From an uncultured Bacteroidales bacterium (GTDB lineage Bacteria > Bacteroidota > Bacteroidia > Bacteroidales > UBA932), in assembly GCA_947168065.1 (NCBI GenBank), contig CAMVKH010000006.1, positions 62,001 to 126,000 of the forward strand: a DNA stretch of 64,000 nucleotides, written 5' to 3'. This document shows positions 47,710 to 56,856 of this stretch, in pieces; position 1 is the stretch's first letter, and the number at the start of each line of letters is the position of its first letter. Below the pieces are notes generated by a model. That model did no database searches. It had not been told where the DNA came from and saw only the letters and a list, made by a program, of their open reading frames with translations. A program made the translations under genes and the position numbers.

Positions 47710-48561
47710 ATGAAAGTCTGTGTCATCGGCGGCGCCAACGTGGATATCACGGCCACTTCAAGAAACGCTTTCGTGGCGCACGATTCGAATCCCGGCGAGG
47801 TGCGGCTCTCGTTCGGCGGTGTGGGACGCAATATCGCGCACAACCTGGCGCTGCTGGGCGATGAGGTATGCTTCGTCACGCGTTTCGGCGGCGACGCCTT
47901 CGGGCAGATGCTCCGTACATCATGCCACGAAATCGGGATGGATATCTCGCTCTGCGAGACCTGTCCCACTTTACCCAGCGCCTGTTTCGCCAGCCTGAAT
48001 GACTGCAGCGGAGAAATGATGGGCGGTGTGGCTGACATGGCCGTAACCGAAAGCATCTCCACGGAATGGTTGGCAGCGCGCATCGACCTTGTCAACAGGG
48101 CTGATACCGTGGTCGCCGATACGAACCTGTTGCCTGAAACCCTGGCCTGGCTCATCGACCATGTGACAGTTCCCCTCTACATCGATGCCGTGTCCGGTCC
48201 CAAGTCGGTCCGGCTGGCAAAAGCGCTGGAAATAAGCGTGTCTAAACATGTATACGCATTTAAATGTAACGTGCTGGAGGCGCGGACGCTCTCCGAAGTG
48301 ACCCACTTTACCAGGCGCTTCATCACGCGCGGTGCCGACGGACTCGAGGTGACGGCAGACGGTCGAACTTACCTGTTTCCGGCGCTTCCCTGCGCAGTCC
48401 GCAATGCAACAGGCGGCGGCGATGCGTTGCTGGCCGGCATTGTCCATGCGGGTCCCGGCGCCACCGTGGACGAAGCCGCCCGCATCGGCCTGCTCTGCGC
48501 CCGCTGTGCGGTGGAATCGGACGAAGCCGTCAACGAACAATTGAAGTATCTCCAATTATGA
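47710..48561 (+). CDS. psuK: Pseudouridine kinase (PfkB family)
   Basis: Cytoplasmic kinase phosphorylating pseudouridine to the 5'-phosphate, 283 residues. The N-terminal VIGGANVDI and the SFGGVGRNIAHNLALLG ligand-binding block are typical of PsuK-type PfkB kinases, and the C-terminal signature is NATGGGDALLAG with the catalytic Asp. The product assignment rests on the adjacent psuG, overlapping by 4 bases (ATGA). A generic PfkB sugar kinase is the alternative. Confidence 0.88.
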   Translation: MKVCVIGGANVDITATSRNAFVAHDSNPGEVRLSFGGVGRNIAHNLALLGDEVCFVTRFGGDAFGQMLRTSCHEIGMDISLCETCPTLPSACFASLNDCSGEMMGGVADMAVTESISTEWLAARIDLVNRADTVVADTNLLPETLAWLIDHVTVPLYIDAVSGPKSVRLAKALEISVSKHVYAFKCNVLEARTLSEVTHFTRRFITRGADGLEVTADGRTYLFPALPCAVRNATGGGDALLAGIVHAGPGATVDEAARIGLLCARCAVESDEAVNEQLKYLQL

Positions 48562-49472
48562 AAGAATATCTGGAACTCTCCCCGGCCGTAAAGGCCGCCC
48601 TGCTGGCCGGCGATCCCGTCGTTGCGCTGGAATCGACCATCATTTCCCATGGAATGCCCTATCCGCAGAACGTAGAAACCGCTTTGCGGGTGGAGGAGGC
48701 CGTGCGACAGGCCGGTGCCGTGCCGGCCACGATCTGTGTCATCAAGGGCAAACTGAAAGCGGGCCTGACGGTCGATGAAATCGAGTATCTCGGCAAGAAC
48801 GGGCCGGCTGTCACGAAGGCCTCGCGCCGCGACCTCCCCGTGCTGGTTGCCCGCAGCGCCGACGGCGCCACTACGGTGGCTACCACGATGATTATTGCTC
48901 ATCTGGCAGGTATTCAGGTATTTGCTACTGGTGGCATCGGTGGTGTGCACCGCGGTGCCGAGACCACGATGGATATCTCGGCCGACCTGGAAGAACTCGG
49001 CCGTACGCCCGTGATGGTCATCTGTGCCGGTGCCAAGGCCATTCTCGACCTGGGCCTGACGCTGGAGTATCTGGAAACCAAGGGAGTGCCCGTCATCGGC
49101 TACGGGACGGAAGAGCTCCCGGCCTTCTACACCCGCACCAGCGGCTTCCGGGTGGACTATCGCATCGATACGCCCGAAGAACTCGCTGCGGCTTTCCGCG
49201 CGCAGCAGGAAATGGGCCTGGGCGGCGGCATGCTCGTCACCAATCCGATTCCGGAGGAATATTCCATGGATCCCGTCCGCATCAACGCGGCCATTGACCA
49301 GGCCGTCGCTGATTCCCGGCGTCTGGGCATCCACGGCAAGGAAACAACACCTTATCTGCTCGCCCGCGTGAAGGAACTGACTGGCGGCGATTCCCTGGAC
49401 GCCAACATCCAGCTCGTCCTCAACAACGCCCGCCTGGCCGCCCGCACCGCCGCTGCATTGGCCCGCCGTTAA
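48558..49472 (+). CDS. psuG: Pseudouridine-5'-phosphate glycosidase
   Basis: Cleaves the C-C glycosidic bond of pseudouridine 5'-phosphate to give uracil and ribose 5-phosphate, 304 residues, normal length. Motifs are ALESTIISHGMPYPQN (26-41), KGKLKAGLT (about 62-70), ATTVATTMIIAHLAGI, FATGGIGGVHRGAETTMDIS and VICAGAKAILDL, all characteristic of PsuG. It overlaps psuK by 4 bases. Its stop shares TTAA with the stop of the convergent M28 gene. Confidence 0.95.
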   Translation: MKEYLELSPAVKAALLAGDPVVALESTIISHGMPYPQNVETALRVEEAVRQAGAVPATICVIKGKLKAGLTVDEIEYLGKNGPAVTKASRRDLPVLVARSADGATTVATTMIIAHLAGIQVFATGGIGGVHRGAETTMDISADLEELGRTPVMVICAGAKAILDLGLTLEYLETKGVPVIGYGTEELPAFYTRTSGFRVDYRIDTPEELAAAFRAQQEMGLGGGMLVTNPIPEEYSMDPVRINAAIDQAVADSRRLGIHGKETTPYLLARVKELTGGDSLDANIQLVLNNARLAARTAAALARR

Positions 49473-50752
49473 ATGCCAGAAGATGTGTCCCGCTCGATGA
49501 AGCCCGTCACCAGCTTGAAGACAGGGATGTAACTGTCGAATTTCACGGTCTTCATGTTGTCGGACGGAGTATGATAGTACGGGAAGGCGTCGCCCTCCTG
49601 GTTTTCCAGGAAGATGCAGGGAACGCCGCGGGTGGCGAAAGGATAGTGGTCGCTGTTGGCGGCCAGCTCGCCCCGGTTCAGCGCTTTGAAAAGTCCCTGC
49701 TCCCGGTTGATTTCTTCGAACAGTCCGTATTTTGGCATGCCGGCCTCACTGACTTCGCAATATTGCACGGGGTTGTTGTCGCCGATCATGTCAAGATTGA
49801 ACAGGTAGCGGATGTTCTCGAGCGGCACAACAGGAAACTCTGCGAAATAGGTGGAGCCGCGCAGGTTCGCGTCCTCGCCGGAGAAAGCGATGAAATACAT
49901 GTCGTACTCCGGCTGGTTTTCCGCATAATACTTCGCGAGCGTGATGATCGCGGCCGTGCCGGAGGCGTTGTCGTTCGCACCGGGATAATACACCTTCCTG
50001 CCGAGGTTGCCCAGGTGGTCGTAATGCGCCGTAAAGACATAGCATGCGTCATGCCGGCGGCCATAGACCATGGCGATCACGTTCTCCGTCAAATAGCCTT
50101 TCAGGAATTGGTTGTCCACGTCGACCCTGACGGTCTTGACGCCGGCAATGGCTTCGGGGGTTACCCAGATGATGGGTTTGTCGACCACCTTTTCGCCATA
50201 GGCCTTGTAGAACTTGATGGGCGAGGTCCACTCGTAGAGCAGGCCCGCGTTCTGGCAGGCGCCGGCCTTCTGCAATTTGGAGAAGGCGGCCCTGTGCTTG
50301 TAGGTGAACCAGAATTCGCAGGATACCAGGCAGTTCGCATATTCAGGCCGTGCCAGATCCTCGAACATCCTGTCGGCGTCGAAGTTTGCGGTATCCACGT
50401 GATAGACGGGAAATTCGCCATGCACGCCAGGCGAGTATTCGCGCATCGAAAAGTCGTAGCCGGGTTTCAGCCTGCGCCCGTCAGCCCACATCTCCATCGA
50501 ACCGTTGAAGGTGTTGATATCCAGCGTGAAGGGCTGCGTAATAACTACGTCCACACCCGCCTTCTCGAACTCCCGGGCAATGTATTTACCGGCCTTCCGG
50601 ACACCCTCGCGGGCATAGCCGCGTCCCTGGTATTTCGCGCTGCTGAGCTGCCGCACCATTTTCTTGAACTGCGGCAGGTCCTGCGCCTGTACGCAAGGGA
50701 CCAGCAGCAGGATTGCCAGTGCGGCCAGAAAGATATTGCGAATCGTTTTCAT
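49469..50752 (-). CDS. M28-family zinc aminopeptidase, secreted
   Basis: It has 427 residues from the ATG at 50752 with a signal peptide ending VQAQ24. Metal and catalytic residues line up as His243 and Asp246 (AHYDHLG), Asp261 (GANDNASG), Glu293 (FSGEDANL), Asp321 (NLDMIGD) and His394 (PYYHTPSD). A PA-like insertion lies at about 70-200. Probably a periplasmic peptidase. The open frame further upstream overlaps the divergent transporter gene and is not coding. Confidence 0.9.
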   Translation of the reverse strand: MKTIRNIFLAALAILLLVPCVQAQDLPQFKKMVRQLSSAKYQGRGYAREGVRKAGKYIAREFEKAGVDVVITQPFTLDINTFNGSMEMWADGRRLKPGYDFSMREYSPGVHGEFPVYHVDTANFDADRMFEDLARPEYANCLVSCEFWFTYKHRAAFSKLQKAGACQNAGLLYEWTSPIKFYKAYGEKVVDKPIIWVTPEAIAGVKTVRVDVDNQFLKGYLTENVIAMVYGRRHDACYVFTAHYDHLGNLGRKVYYPGANDNASGTAAIITLAKYYAENQPEYDMYFIAFSGEDANLRGSTYFAEFPVVPLENIRYLFNLDMIGDNNPVQYCEVSEAGMPKYGLFEEINREQGLFKALNRGELAANSDHYPFATRGVPCIFLENQEGDAFPYYHTPSDNMKTVKFDSYIPVFKLVTGFIERDTSSGI

Positions 50753-50810
50753 GCTCTTATCCGTGTAAAAACGTTTATAATCGTTTAATAACATGTAAAA
50801 ATAGCGATTT

Positions 50811-50843
50811 TTTGCCCAACCCGGGCAAAATTGTTTACTTTTG
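50811..50843 (+). promoter_or_regulatory. Consensus promoter for the EamA transporter, giving a leaderless or nearly leaderless mRNA
   Basis: TTTG at 50811-50814, a spacer of 21, and TACTTTTG at 50836-50843. The ATG at 50850 begins only six bases after the -7 box, where transcription would normally start. Confidence 0.7.
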
Positions 50844-50849
50844 CCGGCG

Positions 50850-51728
50850 ATGAAAGAAACCACCCGCACGCTGATTATCCTGCACACCGCGGTCTTCCTG
50901 GCCGGCTGGACGGGCATATTCGGTCGCCTGATCGCGCTCAGCGGGATTCCGCTGGTATGGTACCGGATCCTGATCGGCGTGGCGACGCTGGTGCTGGTGA
51001 TGGCTGCGAGCGGGCGCTTGCACAAGTTTGCCTTGCCGGTGCTGCTGCGCATCGCAGCCTGCGGCATCCTGCTGGCCCTGCACTGGGTTTGTTTCTACGC
51101 CAGCATCCAGGCCTCCAACGTGTCGGTAGGGGTAGCCTGCATCGCCACGACCTGCTTCTTCACGACGCTGTTCAATCCCTTGATCGGCCATAAGAAGTTC
51201 TCCTGGCCGGAAGTGCTGATCAGCTTCATCTCCATTGCGGGTGTCTTGCTGATATTCAGCGTGGACGTGCGCTACCGGCTTGGCATCACCTTCGGCCTGC
51301 TTTCGGCCGCCATCTACTCGGTCTTCGCCATCTTGAACGTAAACGAGACGAAACGCTCCGGAGAGGACACTGAAACGATGCTGCTCTGGGAACTGGTGGG
51401 CGGAGCGCTGTTCCTGACGCTCTGCATGCCCGTCCACGCCCGTATCTTTCCGGCCGAGCCCCACACGCCGGCCGGCATCGAGATCCTCTGGCTCCTGCTG
51501 CTTGGCTCATTCTTCACCATCGTCCCTTTTCTCTTCCAGTTGAGGGCCCTGCGCAAACTCAGCGCCTTCACGGTCAACCTGACCTACAACCTGGAGCCCG
51601 TCTACAGCATCATCATCGCCGCCATCCTCTTCGACGAATTCCACGAAGTCGGCTGGTCGTTCTGGGCAGGCCTTGCGCTCATCATCTTCTCCGTCGTCCT
51701 CCAGACCCGGCGGATCAAACGCACGTGA
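50850..51728 (+). CDS. EamA/DMT-superfamily transporter
   Basis: Inner-membrane metabolite exporter of unknown substrate, 292 residues with about ten hydrophobic helices in two EamA repeats (about 5-130 and 145-285). The repeats are recognisable in LHWVCFYASIQASNVSVGVA and LTYNLEPVYSIIIAAILFDE, the latter being the conserved block that ends the second repeat. The ATG at 50850 is preferred over an in-frame TTG nine bases upstream. It is divergent from the M28 gene. Confidence 0.9.
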   Translation: MKETTRTLIILHTAVFLAGWTGIFGRLIALSGIPLVWYRILIGVATLVLVMAASGRLHKFALPVLLRIAACGILLALHWVCFYASIQASNVSVGVACIATTCFFTTLFNPLIGHKKFSWPEVLISFISIAGVLLIFSVDVRYRLGITFGLLSAAIYSVFAILNVNETKRSGEDTETMLLWELVGGALFLTLCMPVHARIFPAEPHTPAGIEILWLLLLGSFFTIVPFLFQLRALRKLSAFTVNLTYNLEPVYSIIIAAILFDEFHEVGWSFWAGLALIIFSVVLQTRRIKRT

Positions 51729-51772
51729 AAGATGCTGGCAGTATATCCTGATAAATACAACCATAAGATAGC

Positions 51773-52150
51773 ATGAAATCCATCCAGACAGAAAAGGCCC
51801 CTGCGGCCATCGGACCATACAGCCAGGCCATCGACAGCGGCGCCGGCCTCGTTTTCGTCTCCGGGCAGCTGCCCGTCGATCCGGCAACCGGCGCATTTCC
51901 GGAAGGCGGCGTACAGGTGCAGACGCGCCAGGTCCTGACCAATGCGAAATCGATTCTCGAGGCGGCCGGTCTCGGCATGCAGAACGTGGTCAAGACCACC
52001 GTCTTCCTGGCCGATATGGCCGATTTCGCAGCGATGAACGAGGTTTACGCGCAATTTTTCTCCGCGCCCTTCCCGGCCCGGAGCGCTGTGGCGGTCAAGA
52101 CGTTGCCGAAAGGCGCGCTGATCGAATTTGAATGCATCGCGGTGCGCTGA
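51773..52150 (+). CDS. ridA: RidA-family enamine/imine deaminase
   Basis: It has 125 residues, the family norm. It deaminates reactive 2-aminoacrylate-type intermediates from PLP enzymes. Signature segments are APAAIGPYSQAID, FVSGQLPVDPATG, VVKTTVFLADMADFAAMNEVY and the C-terminal FPARSAVAVKTLPKGALIEFECIA, which carries the conserved Arg and Glu. It is separated from the transporter by 44 bases and is convergent with GH92, six bases apart. Confidence 0.95.
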   Translation: MKSIQTEKAPAAIGPYSQAIDSGAGLVFVSGQLPVDPATGAFPEGGVQVQTRQVLTNAKSILEAAGLGMQNVVKTTVFLADMADFAAMNEVYAQFFSAPFPARSAVAVKTLPKGALIEFECIAVR

Positions 52151-52156
52151 AACCTC

Positions 52157-54487
52157 TTAGCGCGAGATCATCTGCGACAGGGAATACGGTTTGTCTTCTG
52201 CTGACAGGCCTCGCCTGCGGTTCGGACGCTCGCTCATCTCGAACTCGAGCGTGCAGCCTTGCATCAGCTCTTCGTGCGTCAGGTAGAGGCGGGCGAGGGG
52301 CTTGCCGTTGAGGCGGATGCTGCGCACGTAGCGCTTGCGGTCGCTGACGCCGGGCGCCTTGATCTCGATGCTGTTCCCGTTTTCGAGCGTCACTTTCAGA
52401 TAGGGAAGATACGGAGCTCCGAGCACGTACTGGTCGCAGCCCGGTGCCACGGGATAGAAGCCCATCACGGAGAAAATATACCAGGCGGACATCTGTCCGC
52501 AGTCGTCGTTGCCGCCCAGGCCGCGGATGTCGTTGCGGTACATCCGGTTAAGGATGGTGCGGATGCGGTCCTGCACTTTCCAGGGCTCGCGCGTCCAGGC
52601 ATAGAGATAGGGAATGTGGTGGCTGGGCTCGTTGCCGTGCACGTAACCGCCAATCAGGCAGTCTGCCGTAATGTCTTCATTGTCTGCGTAATACTTTTCG
52701 GGCAGCTCCATCTCGAACAGCGCGTCAAGCCGCTCGCGGAATACCTTTTCCCCGCCCATGCAGTCTATCAGCCGCAGCGGATCCTGCGGTACGTGGAAAG
52801 AGAAATTCCAGGAGTTCCCCTCAATGAAACCCTCGCCATAGGTCTGCAGGGGATCCATGTCTGCCTTAAAGCGGCCGTCCCGGTAACGGGGCGTGGCGAA
52901 GCCGGTGGCGGGGTCGAAGGTGTTCTGGAAGGAGCGGGCGCGGTCGAGGAAAGCTTCCGCGATCTCTTTCCGGCCCGTTACCTGTGCCGCATAGTAGATG
53001 CTCCAGTCGTCAAAACTGTATTCCAGCGTGTTGGAGGCAGCTGTCGCATCGTTGTCGTAGGGTGCATAACCGTAACGGATATAATCTTGCTGGGACGGCC
53101 AGTACAGGCAGCCGGCCGTGGCGACCATGGCCGCGAAAGCGTCTTCCGGGTCGATGTCCGCGCCTTTGACCAGCGCGTCGGCCACTACGCTCACGGCGTG
53201 GTAACCCGTCATGCACCAGCCCTCGTTGCCCTGCAGGCTCCAGACGGGCAGCATGCCCACGGGATTCTGTGCCCGGTGCGCCAGCATGGAACGCACCATG
53301 TCGGTGTTGCGGCTTGTCTTGAGCAGGCCCAGCAACGGATGTTCGGCCCGATAGGTGTCCCAGACCGAAAAGACGGTATAATTGGTAAAGCCTTCTGCCG
53401 GATGGATTTCGCCGTCTACGCCGCGATAGCGCCCATCCACGTCCATGTAGACGGAAGGATTGATCATCGTGTGGTAGAAGGCGGTATAAAGGCTGGCTTT
53501 CTGGTCGTCCGTTCCCTCGCACTGCAGGGCGCTGAGTTCGCGTTCCCAGGCTTGCGCCGTTTCAAGCCGGATCTGATCGAAAGACTTCCCGGCCGCTTCG
53601 GCCGCCAGGTTCTTCAGGGCGCCTTCCTCGGAAACGCCCGACAGGGCGACCTTTACTTCCAGCTGAGGATGGGAATTGTCAAACTCGAAGTAGGCGGTGA
53701 CCGTGCTTCCGGCGATGTCGGGGAAGTTGTGATGGATGTCGAACTTGCGCCAGAAGCCCCGGTAGGCGGGTTTCTTTCGGTCTGCATAGCCGTAGTTCAC
53801 GACGGGCCTGGAGAAGGAAATCGCAAAATAGGTGTAGTTGCCCCGCGACCAGCCGTCCGTGATGCGGTAGCCTACGACCAGGGTGTCGCTGAGCACCCGG
53901 AGACGCGACCAGCGCACCTTGCCGTCGTAGTTATAAATGCCGTGGAGCAGGTCGACGACCAGGCGTTGGGGACTGCCGGCGGGGTAGTGGTACTGGTGGA
54001 CGCCCACCCGTTGCGTGGCGGTGAGCCGGGCGCGCACCCGGCTGTCAGCCAGTGTTACCTCGTAATAGCCCGGTTCGGCGCGCTCCGTGTCGTGGCTGAA
54101 ACGCTGGCGGTAGCCGCTGTCAGGGTCCTCACGCGTGCCGGGGGTGAGCTGCAGCGCACCGGTCTGCGGCATGAGCAGGATGTCCCCCAGATCGGCGTGT
54201 CCCGTGCCGCTGAGGTGGGTGTGGCTGAAGCCGACGATCGTGTTGTCTTCGTATTGATAGCCTGCACAATAATCATATACGTGCGGCTGATAGCTTCCGT
54301 TTACGTTGTGGGGGATGGTGTCGGTGTCGGGCGAGAGCTGTACGGCGCCGAAGGGCGCGCAGGCACCCGGAAAGCAGTGCCCCATGCCCGTGGTACCGAT
54401 CAGGGGATTGACATGTCTCGAGACCTGGGCGCCGGCCGGAATCACGGTGGCCAGCAGACAGAGCAACGGCAGTGCGAATCGTTTCAT
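52157..54487 (-). CDS. Glycoside hydrolase family 92 (alpha-mannosidase type)
   Basis: Calcium-dependent inverting exo-alpha-mannosidase family, 776 residues from the ATG at 54487 with a signal peptide ending AGAQ. Landmark motifs are VNPLIGTTGMGHCFPGACAP (27-46), HTHLSGTGHADLGD (89-102), HGNEPSHHIPYLY and GGNDDCGQMSAWYIF (658-672), which hold the metal-binding and catalytic residues. GH92 enzymes trim alpha-mannosyl linkages of N-glycans, yeast mannan or decorated glycans. Here it borders a beta-mannanase PUL but points away from it. An ATG 33 bases upstream would precede the signal peptide and overlaps the promoter. Confidence 0.95.
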   Translation of the reverse strand: MKRFALPLLCLLATVIPAGAQVSRHVNPLIGTTGMGHCFPGACAPFGAVQLSPDTDTIPHNVNGSYQPHVYDYCAGYQYEDNTIVGFSHTHLSGTGHADLGDILLMPQTGALQLTPGTREDPDSGYRQRFSHDTERAEPGYYEVTLADSRVRARLTATQRVGVHQYHYPAGSPQRLVVDLLHGIYNYDGKVRWSRLRVLSDTLVVGYRITDGWSRGNYTYFAISFSRPVVNYGYADRKKPAYRGFWRKFDIHHNFPDIAGSTVTAYFEFDNSHPQLEVKVALSGVSEEGALKNLAAEAAGKSFDQIRLETAQAWERELSALQCEGTDDQKASLYTAFYHTMINPSVYMDVDGRYRGVDGEIHPAEGFTNYTVFSVWDTYRAEHPLLGLLKTSRNTDMVRSMLAHRAQNPVGMLPVWSLQGNEGWCMTGYHAVSVVADALVKGADIDPEDAFAAMVATAGCLYWPSQQDYIRYGYAPYDNDATAASNTLEYSFDDWSIYYAAQVTGRKEIAEAFLDRARSFQNTFDPATGFATPRYRDGRFKADMDPLQTYGEGFIEGNSWNFSFHVPQDPLRLIDCMGGEKVFRERLDALFEMELPEKYYADNEDITADCLIGGYVHGNEPSHHIPYLYAWTREPWKVQDRIRTILNRMYRNDIRGLGGNDDCGQMSAWYIFSVMGFYPVAPGCDQYVLGAPYLPYLKVTLENGNSIEIKAPGVSDRKRYVRSIRLNGKPLARLYLTHEELMQGCTLEFEMSERPNRRRGLSAEDKPYSLSQMISR

Positions 54488-54508
54488 GAAAGTAGGAATT
54501 GAACCCGA

Positions 54509-54516
54509 CAAAGGTA
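54509..54516 (-). promoter_or_regulatory. Candidate -7 box for the GH92 gene
   Basis: TACCTTTG on the minus strand, a perfect TAnnTTTG box 21 bases upstream of the ATG. The -33 region has TTTTTTTG but not at the ideal distance. Confidence 0.45.
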
Positions 54517-54544
54517 GCAAAATGCTGCAAAAAAAGTATCATAA

Positions 54545-54579
54545 TTTGCATAAAAAGTATAATTAATTATGTACATTTG
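54545..54579 (+). promoter_or_regulatory. Candidate promoter for the AraC regulator
   Basis: TTTG at 54545-54548, a spacer of 23 (slightly long), and a perfect -7 box TACATTTG at 54572-54579. The regulator ATG is at 54598. The spacer from 54488 to 54597 is A+T-rich and is the likely control region of both divergent genes. Confidence 0.5.
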
Positions 54580-54597
54580 CAGAAAATAAGATGCTGT

Positions 54598-55476
54598 ATG
54601 AAATCTTCCCTGAAAGAGATCACGCCGTTGACGGAAAAGGACTGCTTCTATATTGTGGAGCGCCACAAGTCTGAATTCCTCTTTCCCTTGCATTCCCATC
54701 CGGATTTCGAACTCAATTTCATCGAAAACGGAAAGGGCGTCCGCCGTGTGGTGGGCGACAGCGTGGAGGAAATCGGGGAATATGAACTGACCCTGATTGC
54801 CGGCAGTGACCTGGAGCATGCCTGGGAGCAGGGAAACTGCACGGAGTCGGACATCCGCGAAATCACCATCCAGTTTCAGGCGGATCTTTTCCCGGAGGGC
54901 CTCCTGAACCGGAGCCAGTTCTCGTCGATGAAGAAGATGTTCTCGAAGGCCGACCATGGCCTGACTTTCTCGTTGAAGAGCATCATGCAGGTCTATACGC
55001 TACTGGACGGATTGTCCAGTGTAACAGATCCTTTCGAGCAATATATGAACTGTTTCGAGATGTTGTTCCGCCTGTCCCAGGCCGACGATTCGCGCATCCT
55101 CGCCAGCAGTTCCTACGCCCACTCCAAGCGGGATTCGGAGAGCCGCCGCATTCTCAAGGTCAAGCAGTACGTGAACGACCATTACGCCGAGGAGCTGACG
55201 CTCGAAATCCTGTCGGCCCTGGTGGGGATGGCGCCTTCCGCCTTCAGCCGTTTCTTCCATCAGCAGACCGGCCGGACCGTCATGGACTATGTCATCGACA
55301 TCCGCCTGGGCAACGCCGCCCGGCTCCTGGTCGACACCACGAACAGCGTGCAGGAAATCTGTTATGCCTGCGGCTTCAACAACCTGTCCAACTTCAACCG
55401 CATGTTCAAGGCGCGGCGCGGCTACACGCCGCGGGAATTCCGTACGATTTTCAAGAAAAAGCGGGTTTTTGTTTAA
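54598..55476 (+). CDS. AraC-family transcriptional regulator with cupin sensor domain
   Basis: Soluble one-component regulator, 292 residues. The N-terminal cupin has FLFPLHSHPDFELNFIENG and a terminal beta-barrel pattern. The C-terminal double helix-turn-helix (about 185-285) has SALVGMAPSAFSRFFHQQTG and ICYACGFNNLSNFNRMFKARRGYTPREFR. The ATG at 54598 is preferred because the longer frame upstream runs through the promoter. Its location between GH92 and the mannanase operon suggests it controls both, in place of the HTCS used by many Bacteroidetes PULs. Confidence 0.92.
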   Translation: MKSSLKEITPLTEKDCFYIVERHKSEFLFPLHSHPDFELNFIENGKGVRRVVGDSVEEIGEYELTLIAGSDLEHAWEQGNCTESDIREITIQFQADLFPEGLLNRSQFSSMKKMFSKADHGLTFSLKSIMQVYTLLDGLSSVTDPFEQYMNCFEMLFRLSQADDSRILASSSYAHSKRDSESRRILKVKQYVNDHYAEELTLEILSALVGMAPSAFSRFFHQQTGRTVMDYVIDIRLGNAARLLVDTTNSVQEICYACGFNNLSNFNRMFKARRGYTPREFRTIFKKKRVFV

Positions 55477-55517
55477 GTAAGTTAAGAAACTATCATATTT
55501 CGATAAATTAATATTTG

Positions 55518-55545
55518 TTGTCGCGGCGCAATCGGGTTAACTTTG
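55518..55545 (+). promoter_or_regulatory. Promoter for the mannanase/SusCD operon
   Basis: TTG at 55518-55520 (TTTG at 55514-55517 is an alternative), followed by the perfect -7 box TAACTTTG at 55538-55545. The ATG at 55574 follows with a leader of about 20 bases. Direct repeats for the AraC regulator are not obvious. Confidence 0.6.
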
Positions 55546-55573
55546 TAAGCGATAAATCTGATTGTCGGCCAAC

Positions 55574-56836
55574 ATGATGAATCGAATCGGAAAGTTCGCC
55601 CTGGCGGCTTTTTTCTGTGTGACTGCCTGTACGGCTCCGCGGACGGATTTCGTCCGGGTGGAAAACGGGCATTTTGTCCGTCACGGACAGCCTTACCACT
55701 TTGTCGGTACCAATTTCTGGTATGGTCCCATCCTGGCTTCTGAGGGTCGGGGAGGGGACTACGACCGCCTTGTGCGGGAACTGGATACGCTCCGGGCGCT
55801 CGGGATCTCGAACCTGCGTGTGCTGGTGGGCGGAGACGGCCCCGACGGCATTTTCTCGCGTGTGGACCCATCGCTGCAGACGGCTCCGGGCGTCTACAAC
55901 GACACGCTGCTGGTCGGTCTCGACCGCTTCCTGGTGGAACTCGGCCGCCGCGACATGCAGGCTGTCCTGTTCCTGAACAATTCCTGGGAATGGTCGGGCG
56001 GCTATGGACAGTATCTGGAATGGGCTACCGGTGAACGGACGCTGATTCCCCTGATCGACGGCTACTGGCCTTTCATGCAGCAGATGCGCCAGTTCCAGAC
56101 CAACACCGACGCCCAGGCGCTCTTTTACGACCATGTGCGGGCCATCGTGGGCCGCACCAATTCCATTACCGGCAAGGCCTACAAGGACGATCCGGCCATC
56201 TTTGCCTGGCAGATCGGCAACGAGCCCCGCTGCTTCTCCGATGAAGCGGAGATCCGCGACGGTTTCATCGGCTGGCTGACCGAATCGGCCCGGCTGATCA
56301 AGGAACTCGACCCGAACCACCTCGTGTCGACGGGGAACGAGGGCTTCATGGGCTGTGAAGAAGACGCCGCGCTGGTCGAGCGTGTCAACAGCATCCCGGG
56401 TGTCGATTACATGACCATCCATATCTGGCCCTACAACTGGAGCTGGGTCCGCGCCGACCATCTGGCGGAGGACCTGGACGACGCCCTGGCCAAGACGGAT
56501 GCCTATGTGGCGCAGCATGCCGGACTGGCCCGCCGGCTCGGCCTTCCGCTCGTACTGGAGGAATTCGGTTTTCCGCGCGACGGCTTTACGGAAAGCCGGG
56601 AGGCCTCGACCACCTGCCGTGACCAATATTATGCGCACGTATTCGCGCTCGTGCGCGAGGGACAGCTGGACGGTGCGAATTTCTGGGGCTGGAGCGGTTT
56701 CGCCCGCCCGGTCCATTCGCAGTGGGAACCCGGGGACGATTACACCGGAGACCCGGCGCAGGAAGCACAGGGTCTGAACGGTGTCTATATCGACGATACA
56801 ACTGTTGAAATCATTCAACAAAACATAAGCAATTAA
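55574..56836 (+). CDS. GH5_7-like endo-beta-1,4-mannanase lipoprotein
   Basis: Surface or periplasmic endo-mannanase, 420 residues from the ATG at 55574 (an in-frame TTG 12 bases earlier is less likely). Lipobox is VTAC (Cys19). The TIM-barrel contains FVGTNFWYGP (43-52), LRVLVGGDGPDG, acid/base Glu217 in WQIGNEPR, HIWPYNWSW (283-291) and the nucleophile in VLEEFGFPRD (Glu330). These motifs are characteristic of GH5 subfamily 7 mannanases. It is the first gene of the operon and SusC follows 20 bases later. Subfamily assignment is from memory of motifs rather than an alignment. Confidence 0.88.
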   Translation: MMNRIGKFALAAFFCVTACTAPRTDFVRVENGHFVRHGQPYHFVGTNFWYGPILASEGRGGDYDRLVRELDTLRALGISNLRVLVGGDGPDGIFSRVDPSLQTAPGVYNDTLLVGLDRFLVELGRRDMQAVLFLNNSWEWSGGYGQYLEWATGERTLIPLIDGYWPFMQQMRQFQTNTDAQALFYDHVRAIVGRTNSITGKAYKDDPAIFAWQIGNEPRCFSDEAEIRDGFIGWLTESARLIKELDPNHLVSTGNEGFMGCEEDAALVERVNSIPGVDYMTIHIWPYNWSWVRADHLAEDLDDALAKTDAYVAQHAGLARRLGLPLVLEEFGFPRDGFTESREASTTCRDQYYAHVFALVREGQLDGANFWGWSGFARPVHSQWEPGDDYTGDPAQEAQGLNGVYIDDTTVEIIQQNISN

Positions 56837-56856
56837 TTATTAACCTAAAATGTAGC

